This document shows, in pieces, positions 51,729 to 59,942 of a DNA stretch of 60,460 bases. Source of the stretch: CAADGY01 sp900696665 (GTDB taxonomy: Bacteria; Acidobacteriota; Terriglobia; Bryobacterales; Bryobacteraceae); contig JAPSFM010000022.1 in assembly GCA_035063885.1 (NCBI GenBank), positions 1 to 60,460 on the forward strand, written 5' to 3'. The notes beneath the pieces are model-generated. The model had not been told where the DNA came from, did not search any database, and saw only the letters and a program-made list of their open reading frames with translations. Position 1 is the first letter of the stretch, and each line of letters starts with the position of its first letter. A program made the translations under genes and the position numbers.

Positions 51729-54545
51729 CTAACTGCAACCGCTGGTGCCGCCGCAGTTTTCACACTTGTAACAGGATCCATTGCGCGTCATCAGGGAGCC
51801 GCATTCCGAACACAGTGGTGCATCCTCCCCTAACGGTCCGAAAGGCAGCGATTGCTGTGGTTCAGGTTCCGTCGGCCGTAGCTTACCGGTTTCACCAGCT
51901 TCGGTAATAGCGTACTCCGGCCCGAGAAACTTCGCGCCCAGCCAGCGGAAAATGTAATCCATGATGGACTTGGCATAGGGAACCTGGGGGTTTCCCGTCC
52001 AGCCGCTCGGCTCAAAGCGCACGTGGCTGAACTTATCCACGAAGAACTTGAGCGGAACACCGTACTGGAGTGCATAGCTGACGGCCGTCGCGAAACTGTC
52101 CATCAGGCCGGAAATGGTAGAGCCTTCCTTGGCCATGGTGATGAACAACTCGCCCGGCATGCCGTCCTGATAGAGACCGACCGTGAGATAGCCTTCGTGA
52201 CCTCCAATCGAGAACTTGTGCGTAACAGACTGGCGCTCGTCGGGCAGTTTCCGGCGAACGGGCTGGTAGACGACTTTTTCAGCGGGTACAACCATTGCCC
52301 CCAGTCCGGGCTTTTTCTCGCTCCTGCCGGCGCCGGAACTCAACGGCTGAACGCGCTTGGAGTTCTCGCGGTAGATGGCCACCGCTTTCAACCCAAGCCG
52401 CCAGCTTTCCATATAGGCGTCCATGATGTCTTCCACCGTGGATTCCTCTGGCATGTTGATGGTTTTGGAAATTGCACCACTGATGAACGGCTGTACCGCG
52501 GACATCATCCGCACATGCCCCATGTGATGGATGAACCGGCTGCCGTTCTGCGGGCGGAAACTGCAATCGAACACGGCGAGGTGCTCCGGTTTGAGATGCG
52601 GCGCCCCTTCAATTGTGCCGGTGGCGTCGATGTGGCTCACGATCGCTTCGGCCTGCTCGGGGCGGTAGCCCAACTTGATGAGTGCCTGCGGTACGGTGTT
52701 GTTGACGATCTTAATGACACCCCCGCCGACCAGCTTTTTGTACTTCACAAGAGCCAGGTCGGGCTCAATACCCGTCGTGTCGCAATCCATCATGAAACCG
52801 ATGGTGCCGGTAGGCGCGATCACCGTGGTTTGGGCATTTCGAAATCCGTTGAGGCGCCCTTTCTCATAAGCGGCATCCCAAACCGTCTTCGCTGCTTCAA
52901 AGACGGGCGCGGGCAAACGGCCGCTGTCGATCCGATTTACGGACTCGCGATGCATCCGGATCACATCCAGAAACGATTCCTCATTCTTGGGATAGCCGGG
53001 AAACGGGCCGGTGGATTCCGCAATACGCGCGCTGGTAAGGTAGGCCTGCCCGCACATGATGGCGGTGAGAGCACCGGCCCAGTCGCGGCCATGGCCGCTG
53101 TCATACGGAATTCCCATCGACATCAGCAGCGCGCCGAGATTCGCGAATCCCAGCCCAAGGGGGCGGTAATCGTGCGAATTCTGGGCGATCCTTTCCGTCG
53201 GATAGCTCGCGCTGTCCACGATGATTTCCTGCGCGAGCGTAACCGTATCGACGGCGTGACGGTAAGCCTCTACGTTGAACTGACCATCGGGACCGACGAA
53301 CTTCATAAGGTTCAGCGATGCCAGGTTACAGGCCGAATCGTCGAGGAACATATATTCCGAGCAGGGATTCGAAGCATTGATCCGCGAAGTGCCCTTACAG
53401 GTGTGCCACCGGTTGATGGTGGTATCGAACTGCATGCCGGGGTCGCCGCACTGATGCGTGGCTTCGGCGATCTGCCGCAGCAATTCTTTCGCTTTGTGCC
53501 GCTTCACGGGCTGCCCTGCCATGACGGAGCGCGTCCACCAATCGCCATCCTCGATTACGGCATTCATGAACTCGTCCGTCACCCGGACGGAGTTGTTGGC
53601 GTTCTGGAAAAAAATGGAGCTGTAGGCCTCACCATCGAGCGAGGCATCGTAGCCCGCATCCACCAGCGTGTGTGCCTTTTTCTCCTCTTTGGCTTTGCAC
53701 CAGATGAAATCCTCGACATCGGGATGATCGATGTTCAGAATGACCATCTTTGCGGCGCGCCGGGTCTTCCCTCCCGACTTGATCACCCCCGCGAAAGCAT
53801 CGAAACCTTTCATGAAGCTCAAAGGACCGGAGGCGCGCCCGCCTCCCGAAAGAATCGCGTTCTCTTCGCGCAGCGTGGACAGGTTCGTGCCTGTTCCGGA
53901 GCCCCATTTGAAAAGCATGCCCTCGGTCTTGGCCAAATCGAGAATGGATTCCAGCGAGTCCTTCACCGAATTAATGAAGCAGGCCGAGCACTGCGGCTTG
54001 GCGAGATCGTTCCGTAGCTTTCGGATGCTGTCGGTGGCCTCGTCGTAATACCAACCGTACCCGCGCGATTCCTTCACTCCGACATTGAACCAGACGGGCG
54101 AATTGAAACAGGCCTTCTGGTTCAGCATCAGGTGCGCCAACTCATCACGGAAATTTTCTGCGTCCTCGTCCGACTTGAAGTAGCGGCCTTCCCTGCCCCA
54201 ATCCGTTATGGTGTCCACCACGCGATGAACCAGTTGGGCGACGCTGCGCTCACGATCGAGAGAACCGATCTTTCCATGGAAATACTTGCTGGCCACGATA
54301 TTCGTCGCGGTTTGCGACCAATCGATGGGGATCTCGACATCGCGTTGCTCGAAGATGACTGTGCCCTTATCGTTCCCGATAGACGCAGTCCGCAGTTCCC
54401 ATTGCACTTCGTCATAGGGGGTTTTGCCGGACTCCAACCGGCCGGTAAAATAGCGGGGAAACGACACACCGGTTCGTTGCTCCCGCGGCAGGGCGCGCTT
54501 CAGATCGGACGCGCGAGTGCTGAGATCGACGCTCAATTGGCCCAT
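51729..54545 (-). CDS. nrdJ: Vitamin B12-dependent (class II) ribonucleotide reductase
   Basis: A 938-residue adenosylcobalamin-dependent reductase making deoxynucleotides. Motifs: NQKACFNSPVWFNVG, CSACFINSVKDS (active-site cysteine), GSGTGTNLSTLR, NPCSEYMFLDDSACNLASLNLMKF (catalytic NxCxE as NPCSE) and APTGTIGFMMDCDTTGIEPD. The C-terminus is a zinc ribbon CSECG..CYKCENCGG, as in the NrdJ_Z group. It needs no oxygen and no separate radical subunit, so it works with or without air. A NrdR-box pair lies upstream. GGAGG is 12 bases before the ATG. Confidence 0.95.
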   Translation of the reverse strand: MGQLSVDLSTRASDLKRALPREQRTGVSFPRYFTGRLESGKTPYDEVQWELRTASIGNDKGTVIFEQRDVEIPIDWSQTATNIVASKYFHGKIGSLDRERSVAQLVHRVVDTITDWGREGRYFKSDEDAENFRDELAHLMLNQKACFNSPVWFNVGVKESRGYGWYYDEATDSIRKLRNDLAKPQCSACFINSVKDSLESILDLAKTEGMLFKWGSGTGTNLSTLREENAILSGGGRASGPLSFMKGFDAFAGVIKSGGKTRRAAKMVILNIDHPDVEDFIWCKAKEEKKAHTLVDAGYDASLDGEAYSSIFFQNANNSVRVTDEFMNAVIEDGDWWTRSVMAGQPVKRHKAKELLRQIAEATHQCGDPGMQFDTTINRWHTCKGTSRINASNPCSEYMFLDDSACNLASLNLMKFVGPDGQFNVEAYRHAVDTVTLAQEIIVDSASYPTERIAQNSHDYRPLGLGFANLGALLMSMGIPYDSGHGRDWAGALTAIMCGQAYLTSARIAESTGPFPGYPKNEESFLDVIRMHRESVNRIDSGRLPAPVFEAAKTVWDAAYEKGRLNGFRNAQTTVIAPTGTIGFMMDCDTTGIEPDLALVKYKKLVGGGVIKIVNNTVPQALIKLGYRPEQAEAIVSHIDATGTIEGAPHLKPEHLAVFDCSFRPQNGSRFIHHMGHVRMMSAVQPFISGAISKTINMPEESTVEDIMDAYMESWRLGLKAVAIYRENSKRVQPLSSGAGRSEKKPGLGAMVVPAEKVVYQPVRRKLPDERQSVTHKFSIGGHEGYLTVGLYQDGMPGELFITMAKEGSTISGLMDSFATAVSYALQYGVPLKFFVDKFSHVRFEPSGWTGNPQVPYAKSIMDYIFRWLGAKFLGPEYAITEAGETGKLRPTEPEPQQSLPFGPLGEDAPLCSECGSLMTRNGSCYKCENCGGTSGCS

Positions 54546-54611
54546 TCTCTTTGTTTACCTCCATTTAGGATTTTCGCTTGTTACCAGCCATCCAGGGGCT
54601 CTAGCGGATCA

Positions 54612-54659
54612 ACCACTATAATAGCGAACGTTGGTAAGTATGGCCCAATATATAGTGGC
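54612..54659 (-). promoter_or_regulatory. Pair of NrdR boxes upstream of nrdJ
   Basis: The 16-mer at 54644-54659 (CCCAATATATAGTGGC on the plus strand) fits the palindromic NrdR consensus ACACwATATATwGTGT. A second, weaker copy at 54612-54627 shares the half-site CCACTATA. The centres are 32 bases apart, about three helical turns, the spacing known for NrdR pairs. The copy nearer the gene overlaps TATTAT, a likely -10 box, so binding would repress nrdJ. Confidence 0.6.
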
Positions 54660-54675
54660 TGGTCAAGAACTTTAT

Positions 54676-54972
54676 CTACCAATAGTACAGTGTGTTACGG
54701 TGACGTGAAAAACAGATGTCGGCGGGCGCCGCAGCGCCGGCGGCAGGCCGCACGGCTCCACCGCCAGCGGAATGCACAGCCATGCCCCTGGAGTTGCACC
54801 ACCCCGGCAACGTCCCTTGCACGATGATCCGGCCGTAGCGGAACAGAACACCCGCGATCTGGCTCTGGTATCGTTCGGTTAACGGCGGCACACTCACGTG
54901 GACACCGTGCTCCTCCGGTCCATGGTAGGCGAGAGCACTCACCCCGCACTTTGACCCAGTGAGCGGACCCAT
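54676..54972 (-). pseudogene. Possible gene relic of unknown family
   Basis: A minus-strand frame of 98 codons with GVHVSVPPLTERYQSQIAGVLF and YGRIIVQGTLPGWCNSRGMAV reads like real protein for its first 65 residues and then turns into a low-complexity Ala/Gly tail. From memory, a family of hypothetical proteins in Acidobacteria carries a similar QGTLP...GM segment near the N-terminus of a much longer protein. If so this is a truncated, frameshifted remnant. Identification is weak. Confidence 0.25.
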
Positions 54973-55021
54973 GATTTCCTGGCGAGCTTGGCGGCTTTGC
55001 GGGAAATATACTGGTTTTCGG

Positions 55022-55260
55022 ATGACCCAAAATGAGCTGGCTAAGGAGACTGTGAACGCCGCCTATCGCACCCGCACCCTCCTCGATCCCGGCCGGTTGG
55101 AAACCGCCTACGGGTTTAGCCTTGGCGTGGGAACTCGAACGGCGAGAGCTGCGCCTGGTACGGCAGCCCGAGGGGTTGTTGATCAATTTCAACGCCGCGC
55201 TCATCCAAGAGGGTATCCTACGGATCGTGAATGGATTGCCGGATTGCATCTCACACAACG
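55022..55260 (+). pseudogene. Degenerate GxxExxY protein (PD-(D/E)xK nuclease-like)
   Basis: Two frames together spell a GxxExxY-family protein. Frame one, from the ATG at 55022, gives NELAKETVNAAYRTRTLLDPG then RLETAYGFSL (the G..E..Y motif region). The second frame, from about 55122, continues LAWELERRELRLVRQ and then jumps to GLLINFNAALIQEGILRIVNG, which is the family's C-terminal end. A frameshift near 55115-55122 and loss of about 50-60 residues of the catalytic core (the DLLV...VELK region) make it non-functional. It ends about 75-90 bases before the archease gene. Confidence 0.6.
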
Positions 55261-55333
55261 ACGCCAAGCGCAAAGAATCGCCTTCGCGAGATCTCCCTGT
55301 CTGGTTCCGGCAACGCCGGGTTAGGATTATCCA

Positions 55334-55744
55334 ATGTTTGAGGTTTTGGAGCATACCGCGGATATCGGCCTTCGCGCGTGGGGCGAAACAAAAGAGGCAC
55401 TCTTTGAGAATGCCGCCATCGGAATGGTTTCGCTCGCCGTCGACATCGCAGATGTCGAGCCAAGAATCGCCTATCCCATAGCGGCTTCCGGTACTGACTT
55501 GGATTCGCTCTTGGTGAACTGGTTGAGTGAAGTGCTGTATTATCTGGACGCGCAACATGTTGTACTGCGCAAATTTCACGTCGAGCAAATCACGGCACAG
55601 AACATCGTCGGTCAGGCGTGGGGGGAACCGCGCGACCCGGCACGCCACCGCCCGAAACTGATTATTAAAGGTGTGACCTATCATCAGTTGCGAATCGCCG
55701 AGCAGCCGGAAAGCTGGTGTGCAGAAGTGTTCCTGGATATCTGA
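55334..55744 (+). CDS. Archease
   Basis: A 136-residue SHS2-fold protein: MFEVLEHTADIGLRAWG, LFENAAIGMVSL, DSLLVNWLSEVLYYLD and KGVTYHQLRIAEQPESWCAEVFLDI. Archease helps RtcB form the RNA-ligase-guanylate intermediate and allows multiple turnover; metal-binding acidic residues include the Asp of HTADIG and the terminal Asp. It stands 26 bases ahead of rtcB, the partner it activates. Confidence 0.93.
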   Translation: MFEVLEHTADIGLRAWGETKEALFENAAIGMVSLAVDIADVEPRIAYPIAASGTDLDSLLVNWLSEVLYYLDAQHVVLRKFHVEQITAQNIVGQAWGEPRDPARHRPKLIIKGVTYHQLRIAEQPESWCAEVFLDI

Positions 55745-55770
55745 TCTCCCTGTAATGAGAGAATTGATTG

Positions 55771-57201
55771 ATGGAACTTAGGGCGCTCGACCGGTATCGC
55801 TTTCGCATTCCGCGCGACGAACGGCTCGGGATGCGTACCGATGTCATTGTCTACGCCAGCCAGAACCTGATCGGCCAGATCCGGAAGGACCTTTCTCTGG
55901 AGCAGGCCATGAATGTTGCCACACTCCCGGGTATTGTTGGGCCGAGCCTGGCGATGCCCGATATCCACCAGGGTTATGGATTTCCCATCGGAGGCGTCGC
56001 GGCGACCGAGTGGGAGAACGGCGTGGTCTCTCCGGGAGGTGTTGGATTCGACATCAATTGCGGAGTTCGGTCGGCGGCCACATCGCTGACCGAAGAAGAA
56101 GTCCGCCCCAAGCTCCGGGACCTGGTGCATCAACTGTTCCGTGACGTGCCTAGCGGCGCCGGAGGCGAAGGACCGGTCCGGATCAACGGGCGCCAGTTGG
56201 ATGAGGTCCTTGCGAAGGGCGCCCGGTGGATGGTGGAGAACGGGTACGGAGAAGAGAGGGATCTCGAATTCGCCGAAGAAAACGGGCGACTGGAAGAGCT
56301 TGATCCTCACGATGTATCAAGCCGGGCGAAGGAACGCGGCCGTCCGCAACTGGGGACCATCGGCAGCGGGAACCACTTCGTGGAAGTGCAGTACGTGGAC
56401 GAGATCCACAACGGCGAAGCCGCCCGCGCCATGGGCATAGAGAAAAAGCAGGTTGTTGTTATGATCCACTGCGGCTCTCGCGGCCTCGGTCATCAGGTCT
56501 GTACGGACTATGTCGGCCAAATGGGCGCTGCTATGAAGAGGCACAACATTTCCATGCCGGACCGCCAGCTCGCTTGCGCGCCTATTCAGTCCAGCGAGGG
56601 TCAGACATACCTTTCCGCCATGCGCGCCTCGGCGAATTTCGCCTGGGCGAACCGGCAGGCGGTGATGCAGTCCGTACGCGATGCTTTCCGGAAAATTTTC
56701 GGGAAATCGGTTAAGCTCGATTTGATTTATGATGTGTGCCACAATATCGCGAAGCGTGAAAAGCATGTGGTGAATGGCAAAAAGACCGATGTGCTGGTGC
56801 ACCGGAAGGGAGCGACTCGAGCTTTCCCTCCGGGCCACCGGAGCATCCCGGGTGCATACAGGGAAGTCGGGCAGCCGGTTCTGATTCCAGGCAGCATGGG
56901 AACGGCGTCGTGGATCCTCACGGGCTCCCAGGCTGCGATGGAACAAACGTTTGGAAGCGTTTGTCACGGCGCCGGACGCCTGCTTAGCCGGACAGCGGCC
57001 CGCAAAGGACGCGATGCAAAACAGGTTCAGTCGCGGCTCGAAGAAGACGGTATCATCGTCAGGAGCGAGAGCCGCGATGGAATTCTCGAGGAAATCCCGG
57101 AGGCATATAAAGACGTGGATGAAGTGATAGAGGTAGTCCACCAGGCCGGACTTGCCGTAAAAGTCGCCCGGCTCAGGCCGATGGGAGTCATAAAGGGTTG
57201 A
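55771..57201 (+). CDS. rtcB: RNA-splicing ligase RtcB
   Basis: GTP- and Mn-dependent ligase of 476 residues joining 2',3'-cyclic-phosphate and 5'-OH RNA ends in RNA repair or tRNA splicing. Motifs: MPDIHQGYGFPIGGVAA, GGVGFDINCGVR with metal ligand C97, TIGSGNHFVEVQ, IHCGSRGLGHQ, and GSMGTASWIL followed by the guanylated-histidine region SVCHGAGRLLSR. A TTG three bases earlier is an alternative start. Forms an operon with archease; no RtcA or RtcR is seen. Confidence 0.95.
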   Translation: MELRALDRYRFRIPRDERLGMRTDVIVYASQNLIGQIRKDLSLEQAMNVATLPGIVGPSLAMPDIHQGYGFPIGGVAATEWENGVVSPGGVGFDINCGVRSAATSLTEEEVRPKLRDLVHQLFRDVPSGAGGEGPVRINGRQLDEVLAKGARWMVENGYGEERDLEFAEENGRLEELDPHDVSSRAKERGRPQLGTIGSGNHFVEVQYVDEIHNGEAARAMGIEKKQVVVMIHCGSRGLGHQVCTDYVGQMGAAMKRHNISMPDRQLACAPIQSSEGQTYLSAMRASANFAWANRQAVMQSVRDAFRKIFGKSVKLDLIYDVCHNIAKREKHVVNGKKTDVLVHRKGATRAFPPGHRSIPGAYREVGQPVLIPGSMGTASWILTGSQAAMEQTFGSVCHGAGRLLSRTAARKGRDAKQVQSRLEEDGIIVRSESRDGILEEIPEAYKDVDEVIEVVHQAGLAVKVARLRPMGVIKG

Positions 57202-57249
57202 AAAACTGATCGCATGCCGGCCAGACTTCTGTTAGCATCATAAAGAAAT

Positions 57250-57297
57250 ATGATGGACACTTATCTTCTCCGAATCATCGAGGGGCTTGAGCACTAA
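57250..57297 (+). CDS. Possible short leader peptide before infC
   Basis: A 15-codon frame reading MMDTYLLRIIEGLEH ends in TAA six bases before the infC start, with purine-rich AAAGAAAT upstream. Its position between a promoter-like region and infC could make it a translated leader or a chance frame. No homologue is known to me. Confidence 0.25.
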   Translation: MMDTYLLRIIEGLEH

Positions 57298-57303
57298 GGA
57301 TTC

Positions 57304-57903
57304 ATGTATCCACCGAGACGCTTCCCACCCCGCCGCCCGAGAATCCGAGAGAACGTCAACGAGGCGATACGAGCTCGTGAAGTGCGCGCCGTCTTTCCCG
57401 ATGGCACAGTGGAGGTCATGCCCACGCCTGCCGCGGTGCGCAAGGCACAGGACATGGGCCTCGACCTCATTGTGATTGCTCCAACAGCGGAACCGCCCGT
57501 GGCCAAAGCCATGGACTATGGGCAATGGCAGTACGAGCAGAAAAAAAAGCAGCAAGAGGCAAAGAAGAAACAGCACGTCATCCAGGTTAAAGAGATCAAA
57601 TTCCGGCCAAACACGGATGACCACGACTATAACTTCAAAAAAAACAACGCCATCCGATTTCTAAAGGAAGGTAATCGGGTAAAGGCCGTGGTGCAGTTCC
57701 GGGGCCGCGAAATCGCTCACGTAGACCTGGGTAAAAAGCTGCTGTTACGGTTTGCCGAAGATCTGACGGGAATCGGGAGCGTGGAAGGACAGCCGCGCCT
57801 GGAAGGCAGGAACGCGCACATCCTCGTCAGCCCGGCAAAGAGAGACAAGGCGAAAGAAAAGCCAGCAGCCCCGCAGCAGGGAGCCTCCCAGCACGGGAGC
57901 TGA
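57304..57903 (+). CDS. infC: Translation initiation factor IF-3
   Basis: A 199-residue factor that keeps ribosomal subunits apart and checks the start codon. Family blocks: RIRENVNEAIRAREVRAVFPDG, GLDLIVIAPTAEPPVAKAMDYGQWQYEQ, VKEIKFRPNTDDHDYNFKKNNAIRFL and VQFRGREIAHVDLGKKLL. The usual PPVCKI reads PPVAKA. The C-terminus has a Lys/Gln/Pro-rich tail of about 25 residues. The usual rpmI and rplT partners do not follow; the next gene converges. ATG start with TAAGGA close upstream. Confidence 0.92.
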   Translation: MYPPRRFPPRRPRIRENVNEAIRAREVRAVFPDGTVEVMPTPAAVRKAQDMGLDLIVIAPTAEPPVAKAMDYGQWQYEQKKKQQEAKKKQHVIQVKEIKFRPNTDDHDYNFKKNNAIRFLKEGNRVKAVVQFRGREIAHVDLGKKLLLRFAEDLTGIGSVEGQPRLEGRNAHILVSPAKRDKAKEKPAAPQQGASQHGS

Positions 57904-57933
57904 AATCCGCGCCGCAGCAAACGCCCACTCAAC

Positions 57934-58461
57934 TCAATAGAACAGGTATTTTCTCCACTGCAGATCGCTTTTCGCGAGCAGGCGCATGAGATGCCGGCTG
58001 GTGTGAAGGCTGAAGGGCCGTGGCGCGCGCGCCAGACGCATTCCAGCTTCTTCCGGTGTCCGGCTGCCCTTGTGGTTGTTGCACGCATTGCAGCAGGCAA
58101 CCAGGTTCTCCCAACTCGTTTCCCCATGCCGCGAGCGAGGGATTACATGGTCCAGCGTTAGTTCCGACGCCGACAGAATCCGCTGGCAATACTGGCACGT
58201 ATAACGGTCCCGCATCAGGATGTTTTTGCGTGAAAGCGCCCGGGTCTGGTGCGGAATCCGGCGATACTCGAGCAGCCGGATCACCGAGGGCAGGTTCATC
58301 CGTTGGCGTGCGGAGTGGATCTGCACCGGCGCCTGCTCCTCCGCCGCGGCGACCCCTTTCAGGACCAACACCAACGCGCGCCGCGCGGCGCAGACGTTGA
58401 TGGGCTCATAGCTGGCATTCAGCACCAGTACCGGATGATGTAGGCCGTCCAGGTTTCGCAT
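57934..58461 (-). CDS. HNH endonuclease family protein
   Basis: A 175-residue protein. The N-terminal part HHPVLVLNASYEPINVCAARRALVLVL is typical of a widespread chromosomal HNH group. The HNH core is CQYCQRILSASELTLDHVIPRSRHG, with NLVACCNACNNHKG as the zinc half; D-H of LDHVIPRS and the two CxxC pairs are intact. It probably cuts or nicks DNA; the role in cells is unknown. The start shares a base with the comF stop (TAATG). Confidence 0.9.
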   Translation of the reverse strand: MRNLDGLHHPVLVLNASYEPINVCAARRALVLVLKGVAAAEEQAPVQIHSARQRMNLPSVIRLLEYRRIPHQTRALSRKNILMRDRYTCQYCQRILSASELTLDHVIPRSRHGETSWENLVACCNACNNHKGSRTPEEAGMRLARAPRPFSLHTSRHLMRLLAKSDLQWRKYLFY

Positions 58462-59339
58462 TAGAACGCTCCCGAGGAAACGGCTGCTGTGCGGGGTGGT
58501 TGCCAGTCCGCAGGCGAAGACCAGCGGCGGTCGACCCTGGCGAGAGTTAACAGCGTCACGCTGCGCGCCCCAGCCTTTTTGAGGGCAGCCGCACAGGCGG
58601 CCGCGGTCGCTCCGGTAGTCAGCACATCATCCACCAGCAAAACGCGGCGGCCCGCGACCAGCGATGCCTTATCAACCCGAAACGCGCCAGCGACATTGGC
58701 GCGACGCTTGGAATTCGTAAGACCTGCCTGCGCGGGCGTTGAGCGAATACGCCGCACCGCCGGGACTACTGCTACATTGAACCGTTTTCCCACGGCCCGA
58801 GCGAGAAGCTCCGACTGGTTGAACCCTCGCGCCAGCCGCCGCTTCCAGTGGAGCGGCATCGGCACGAGGATGTCGATACCTAAATCCCGGGGGAACGCCA
58901 GCATCAACCTCTCCCCTAACGGTTGGGACAGCGGTTGCACACCCCCATACTTGAACAAATGGATCAACCGGCGCAGCGTACCTTCGTAAAAGCCATAGCT
59001 ATAGGCCGCGTCAAAACTGGTAAGGCCAAGCCGGCACAGCGGACATCGCCCATACTCGTCAAGAGGCGACTCGTTCACAAATGGAGCGCGGCAGCAGGAG
59101 CACATATAGTCCGCTGTCATTGGCTCCAGCGAATCAAGGCAACCCCGGCAGACGGGGATCCGGGAGATGTCGGATAGTCGTTTGCCGCAAACGCGGCAGT
59201 CATCCGGAAAAACAAGACGGAAACAGCCGGACAGGAACGTACGAACAGGCGAGGTAATGTCAGGCCAAACTGAGGTTAGCCATCGACTCGAGAAGATGCA
59301 CCTCCCAAAGAAATCATACAACAGAGTAACCGGTCTCAA
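58461..59339 (-). CDS. comF: ComF family phosphoribosyltransferase-like protein
   Basis: About 292 residues. A zinc ribbon (CRVCGKRLSDISRIPVCRGC, CSCCRAPF..CPLC) precedes a phosphoribosyltransferase fold with ALLVPMPLHWKRRLARGFNQSELLA-like and the PRPP motif VLLVDDVLTTGATAAAC. ComF relatives support DNA uptake; in non-competent bacteria the role is unclear. The frame starts with TTG at 59339; the family normally begins nearer LVFPDDCRVCG, so the first 40 residues are doubtful. Coupled to the HNH gene. Confidence 0.88.
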   Translation of the reverse strand: MRPVTLLYDFFGRCIFSSRWLTSVWPDITSPVRTFLSGCFRLVFPDDCRVCGKRLSDISRIPVCRGCLDSLEPMTADYMCSCCRAPFVNESPLDEYGRCPLCRLGLTSFDAAYSYGFYEGTLRRLIHLFKYGGVQPLSQPLGERLMLAFPRDLGIDILVPMPLHWKRRLARGFNQSELLARAVGKRFNVAVVPAVRRIRSTPAQAGLTNSKRRANVAGAFRVDKASLVAGRRVLLVDDVLTTGATAAACAAALKKAGARSVTLLTLARVDRRWSSPADWQPPRTAAVSSGAF

Positions 59340-59407
59340 CGGAACACGAACACGAAATCGGGGATACGGATCGCCTCCTTTGGGTTTATCCTCAACAAGG
59401 AGGTCCC

Positions 59408-59923
59408 ATGCAACCTGAACACGCCGGATTCCTGCGTGATTTTTACGTTAAGGCGATCGAAGAGGAAAGAACTGCGACGCGCAAAGTCATCGCAGCCATC
59501 CCTGAAGAGAAGCATGCCTATACTCCGCATCCAACGTCGCGCACCGCTTTCGACCTGGCCTGGCATATCGCTTCCTCGCATGCCTGGTTTCTGGATAGCA
59601 TCGCGAAACGCGAATTCTCTATGGATTCCGACGAACGGCCGGCAGGGATTAAAACTGTAGCGGACATCGTCGCATTTTACGAAAAGCAAGGCGCGGAAGC
59701 CCTGGAAAAAGTGAAGAACGTCACCCCTGAGCAGATGGCAGGGATCGCCGACTTCTTCGGCATGAAATTTCCTCTTGCCATCTACCTGAATTTCCTGCTC
59801 CTCCACGAAGTGCATCACAGAGGGCAGCTTTCGGCGTATCTCCGGCCGATGGGAGCGAAGGTGCCGGACATCTACGGTGGCAGTGCCGACGAACCGTTCC
59901 AGATGGCCGCGGAACAATCCTAG
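59408..59923 (+). CDS. DinB family protein
   Basis: A 171-residue four-helix protein, second DinB member in the window. Candidate metal ligands are H57 region LAWHIASSHAWF and the C-terminal LLHEVHHRGQLSAYLR. AAGGAGG eight bases before the ATG is an excellent ribosome binding site. Possible thiol-dependent transferase or detoxification protein; substrate unknown. Converges on the CBS gene. Confidence 0.88.
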   Translation: MQPEHAGFLRDFYVKAIEEERTATRKVIAAIPEEKHAYTPHPTSRTAFDLAWHIASSHAWFLDSIAKREFSMDSDERPAGIKTVADIVAFYEKQGAEALEKVKNVTPEQMAGIADFFGMKFPLAIYLNFLLLHEVHHRGQLSAYLRPMGAKVPDIYGGSADEPFQMAAEQS

Positions 59924-59942
59924 AAGTGCCGGTCCGGGGATC

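Noticed and set aside
52023..54017. 664-codon plus-strand frame inside nrdJ
   Set aside because: Antisense to the ribonucleotide reductase; a codon-bias artefact.
54546..54700. Cobalamin riboswitch upstream of the B12-dependent reductase
   Set aside because: No B12-box-like element or long structured leader is visible; only the NrdR-like boxes are convincing.
54695..55684. Long minus-strand frame of 329 codons
   Set aside because: It is antisense to archease and the GxxExxY relic, and its composition is that of a shadow frame apart from the short segment described separately.
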